This document shows, piece by piece, positions 5,140 through 7,336 of a stretch of DNA of 7,336 nt; position 1 is the stretch's first letter, and the number at the start of each line of letters is the position of its first letter. This stretch comes from Gemmatimonas phototrophica. GTDB lineage: Bacteria > Gemmatimonadota > Gemmatimonadetes > Gemmatimonadales > Gemmatimonadaceae. The position numbers and the translations under genes are program-made. The notes under the pieces were generated by a model. It was not told the DNA's origin and ran no database searches. It saw only the letters and a program-made list of their open reading frames with translations. Where the stretch lies: contig CAMBRJ010000140.1 in assembly GCA_945870175.1 (NCBI GenBank), positions 1-7,336 of the forward strand. Reading direction: 5' to 3'.

Positions 5140-7254
5140 ATGATCAGCCTGCGTCGTGCCACCCGGCTCTCCGCCGCGATGTTGTTCGCGGCGGCCCTGC
5201 CGGCCACGCTCTCGGCTCAGCCGCGCCTCACGTCACCCAAGGAATTCTTTGGGCATGACATCGGCGCCGACTACGAGCTCCCCAATTACACCAAGCTGCA
5301 CGCCTTCTTCGCGACCATCGCGAAGCAGAGCGATCGCGTGATTCTCGACACCATCGGTCTCACCGAGGAAGGACGGCCGCAGATCATGGCGATCGTCTCC
5401 TCGCCGGCCAACCTGAAGAACCTGGCGCGCTACAAAGAGATCTCGAGCCGGCTGGCGTTGGCCGACGGACTCGACTCCGCCGAAGCAGCGAAGCTGGCGA
5501 AGGAAGGCAAGGTGGTGTTCTGGATCGACGGTGGTTTGCACGCGACCGAAGTGCTCGGCGCCCAGCAGCTCATCGAATCGTTCTACCAGCTCACCAGCCG
5601 CACCGACGACGAGACGATGCGGATCCTGAACGACTGCATCATTCTCATGACGCACGCCAATCCGGACGGCATGGAGCTCGTGTCGAACTGGTATATGCAG
5701 GAGCCCGACAAGCTGCGCCGCAATTCGAACATTCCGCGCCTGTACGAGAAGTACGCCGGTCACGACAACAATCGCGACGCGTATATGAATGCGCTGGCGG
5801 AAACGCGCAACATGTCGCAGCAGCTGTTCGTAGAGTGGAATCCGCAGATCATGTACAACCACCACCAGACCGGCCCGACGGGCACGGTTATGGCGGCACC
5901 GCCATATCGGGATCCGGCCAACTACTGGTTCCACCCGGCCATGATCACCGGCCTCGACCTCGTAGGCGCCGCGCTGAATCATCGGTTCGTGCTGGAGCAC
6001 AAGCCCGGTCTCACCTTCCGCGCGGGCTCGAACTACAGCACGTGGTGGAACGGCGGCATGCGCACTGTGGGCTACTTCCACAATCAGATCGGCATTCTCA
6101 CCGAGACGATCGGCAATCCGACGCCGATCCGCGTGTCGCTGGTGCCCGATCGCCAGCTGCGCTCGGCTGGCTTGCCGATGCCGATTGCGCCGCAGGAATG
6201 GCATTTCCGGCAGTCGATCGATTACTCGGTGTCGGCGAACTACGCGTTCCTCGATCTCGCCTCGCGCTATCGTGAAACGTTCCTGTTCAATCGCTGGGTG
6301 ATGGGTACCGACCAGATCAAGAACGGCTCGAAGGACAACTGGACGATCTCGCCCAAGCGCGTCGATGCGATGATCGCGCAGATCACGAAGGATCGTGCGA
6401 CGGCGAGCCCCGAAGCGAACCGTGCCGGTGGAGCGCGCGGCGGCGCGGCGCCGAACATCGGCAGCGCGGTCACCAACGATCGCTACATGGCCGAGCTCAA
6501 GAAGCCGGAAAACCGTGACCCGCGCGCGTATGTGTTGAGCAGCGCACAGAACGACTTCCCGACGGCGACCAAGTTCATCAAGGCGCTGCAGTACTCGGGC
6601 ATCCAGGTGCATCGCGCCACGGGCTCGTTCAGCGCCAACGGCAAGTCGTTCCCGGCCGGCTCGTGGGTGGTGATGACGAGCCAGGCGTTCCGCTCGCACG
6701 TGCTCGACATGTTCGAGCCGCAGGATCACCCGAACGACTTCCGCTATCCGGGCGGTCCGCCGATTGCGCCGTACGACAATGCCGGCTGGACGCTCGCGTT
6801 CCAGATGGGCATCCAGTTCGAGCGCGTGCTCGACGGCCTCACGGGCCCGTTCGAAAAGGTGAACGGCGTCACGACGATGCCGATGGGCACGATTGCGAAG
6901 GGCAAGGCCGGCTACTTCGTGCGGCCGGAAGTGAACGACGCCTCCACGGTGGCCAACCGTCTGGCCGCCGTGAAGGTGAAGGCCTCGCGCATCCCCACGG
7001 CGTTCACCGATGGTGGCACGACGTGGCCGGTCGGCACGTGGTTCATTCCCGCCGGCGGTGCGGCCGACAAGGTCGTGACGCAAGCCGCGAAGGATCTCGG
7101 CGTGAACTTCGCCGCCGCGAACAGCAAGCCCGGCTCGGCCCAGCCGGTGCAGCCGCTGCGTATCGCGCTCATTGATCGCTACGGCGGCAGCATGCCGACG
7201 GGTTGGACACGCTTGCTGCTGCCCCCGCGCTTCCCGGACACCGGGGCGAATTAA
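5140..7254 (+). CDS. Secreted M14 family zinc carboxypeptidase, C-terminally truncated
   Basis: This is a zinc metallopeptidase that should remove C-terminal residues from peptides outside the cytoplasm. I chose ATG 5140 over upstream starts (5002, 5062) because it gives a clean signal peptide: Arg-rich start, hydrophobic core at about 10-22, cleavage near LSA-Q at 26. Numbering from there, HATE at 134-137 supplies the first zinc His and the Glu; NNRD at 210-213 matches the substrate-binding Asn-Arg; NHHQTG at 240-245 gives the third ligand; and LTETIG near 320-325 carries the catalytic Glu, in canonical order. The C-terminal part begins a second domain (RIALIDRYGGSMPTGWTR) that resembles the start of a glutamine-amidotransferase-like fold found after such catalytic domains. 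The protein then stops after about 16 more residues at 704, whereas homologues as I recall them run well over 800. The last ten residues read out of frame into CoA-transferase sequence. The catalytic domain is intact, so activity may persist. Confidence 0.85.
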   Translation: MISLRRATRLSAAMLFAAALPATLSAQPRLTSPKEFFGHDIGADYELPNYTKLHAFFATIAKQSDRVILDTIGLTEEGRPQIMAIVSSPANLKNLARYKEISSRLALADGLDSAEAAKLAKEGKVVFWIDGGLHATEVLGAQQLIESFYQLTSRTDDETMRILNDCIILMTHANPDGMELVSNWYMQEPDKLRRNSNIPRLYEKYAGHDNNRDAYMNALAETRNMSQQLFVEWNPQIMYNHHQTGPTGTVMAAPPYRDPANYWFHPAMITGLDLVGAALNHRFVLEHKPGLTFRAGSNYSTWWNGGMRTVGYFHNQIGILTETIGNPTPIRVSLVPDRQLRSAGLPMPIAPQEWHFRQSIDYSVSANYAFLDLASRYRETFLFNRWVMGTDQIKNGSKDNWTISPKRVDAMIAQITKDRATASPEANRAGGARGGAAPNIGSAVTNDRYMAELKKPENRDPRAYVLSSAQNDFPTATKFIKALQYSGIQVHRATGSFSANGKSFPAGSWVVMTSQAFRSHVLDMFEPQDHPNDFRYPGGPPIAPYDNAGWTLAFQMGIQFERVLDGLTGPFEKVNGVTTMPMGTIAKGKAGYFVRPEVNDASTVANRLAAVKVKASRIPTAFTDGGTTWPVGTWFIPAGGAADKVVTQAAKDLGVNFAAANSKPGSAQPVQPLRIALIDRYGGSMPTGWTRLLLPPRFPDTGAN

Positions 7255-7336
7255 CTGGCCCGGTCCGGCACTGGGAGCACACACAACCGAAGTGCTGACG
7301 GAACTCCTAGGACTTTCGGAAGCCGAGATCGCACAT
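7226..7336 (+). pseudogene. C-terminal fragment of a CaiB/BaiF (family III) CoA-transferase
   Basis: In the frame shifted by one base from the M14 gene, the window end reads continuously to position 7336 and contains SRTPGRINWPGPALGAHT followed by EVLTELLGLSEAEIAH. That is the characteristic C-terminal signature of family III CoA-transferases (Pro-x-Pro-x-LG-x-HT-x-EVL-x-ELLG, then an acidic helix). These enzymes move CoA between carboxylic acids. Homology begins only about 7226-7229; upstream the same strand belongs to the M14 peptidase, so at least nine tenths of the gene, including its catalytic Asp, is missing. It has no start codon or ribosome site and would not be expressed as a protein. 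Its stop codon lies beyond the window. Confidence 0.7.

Noticed and set aside
5233..7284. A 683-codon open frame on the minus strand opposite the M14 peptidase
   Set aside because: It is Arg/His/Val-rich with no recognisable motif and mirrors the codon bias of the real plus-strand gene, so it is an antisense shadow.

Overview
The window is GC-rich, densely coding DNA whose contents suggest a Gemmatimonadota-like bacterium. This is an inference from the mix of secreted S9 and M14 peptidases, signal peptides ending in an L-S-A-Q cleavage region, and the high GC. No rRNA or other strict marker is present, so the phylum is a guess.

Layout, left to right. (1) Positions 1-900 hold the C-terminal catalytic domain of an S9 (prolyl oligopeptidase-type) peptidase whose N-terminus lies outside the window; a perfect 13-bp hairpin at 968-996 follows it. 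(2) Positions 1063-1308 are a short reading frame with a good ribosome binding site. Its first part resembles a signal peptide and the rest is only the extreme C-terminus of an isoaspartyl dipeptidase/amidohydrolase, so it looks like a deletion remnant. (3) The 534 bp without protein genes at 1309-1842 are a regulatory leader: a possible promoter, a clear cobalamin (B12) riboswitch aptamer at about 1460-1643, and a strong intrinsic terminator at 1722-1755. (4) Positions 1843-4263 encode an 806-residue adenosylcobalamin-dependent (class II) ribonucleotide reductase with an N-terminal ATP cone, starting at TTG. (5) Positions 4264-4424 contain a long imperfect inverted repeat between two convergent genes. 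(6) Positions 4425-4916 on the minus strand encode a small exported His/Met-rich protein of unknown function. (7) The divergent spacer 4917-5139 holds a second, partial copy of the repeat and a small hairpin; I see no convincing promoter there. (8) Positions 5140-7254 encode a secreted M14 zinc carboxypeptidase that is cut short where its sequence joins, out of frame, the C-terminus of a CaiB/BaiF family CoA-transferase running off the window end.

The most interesting points are the B12 riboswitch with an apparent transcription-off architecture placed before a B12-dependent enzyme, which is the reverse of the usual logic of repressing B12-independent isozymes, and the two gene-remnant junctions (isoaspartyl dipeptidase and M14/CoA-transferase) within 7 kb, which suggest past deletions or an assembly join. 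A repeat family that forms a long hairpin in one copy is also visible. The peptidases share a theme of protein degradation outside the cytoplasm, but they do not form an operon with the reductase.
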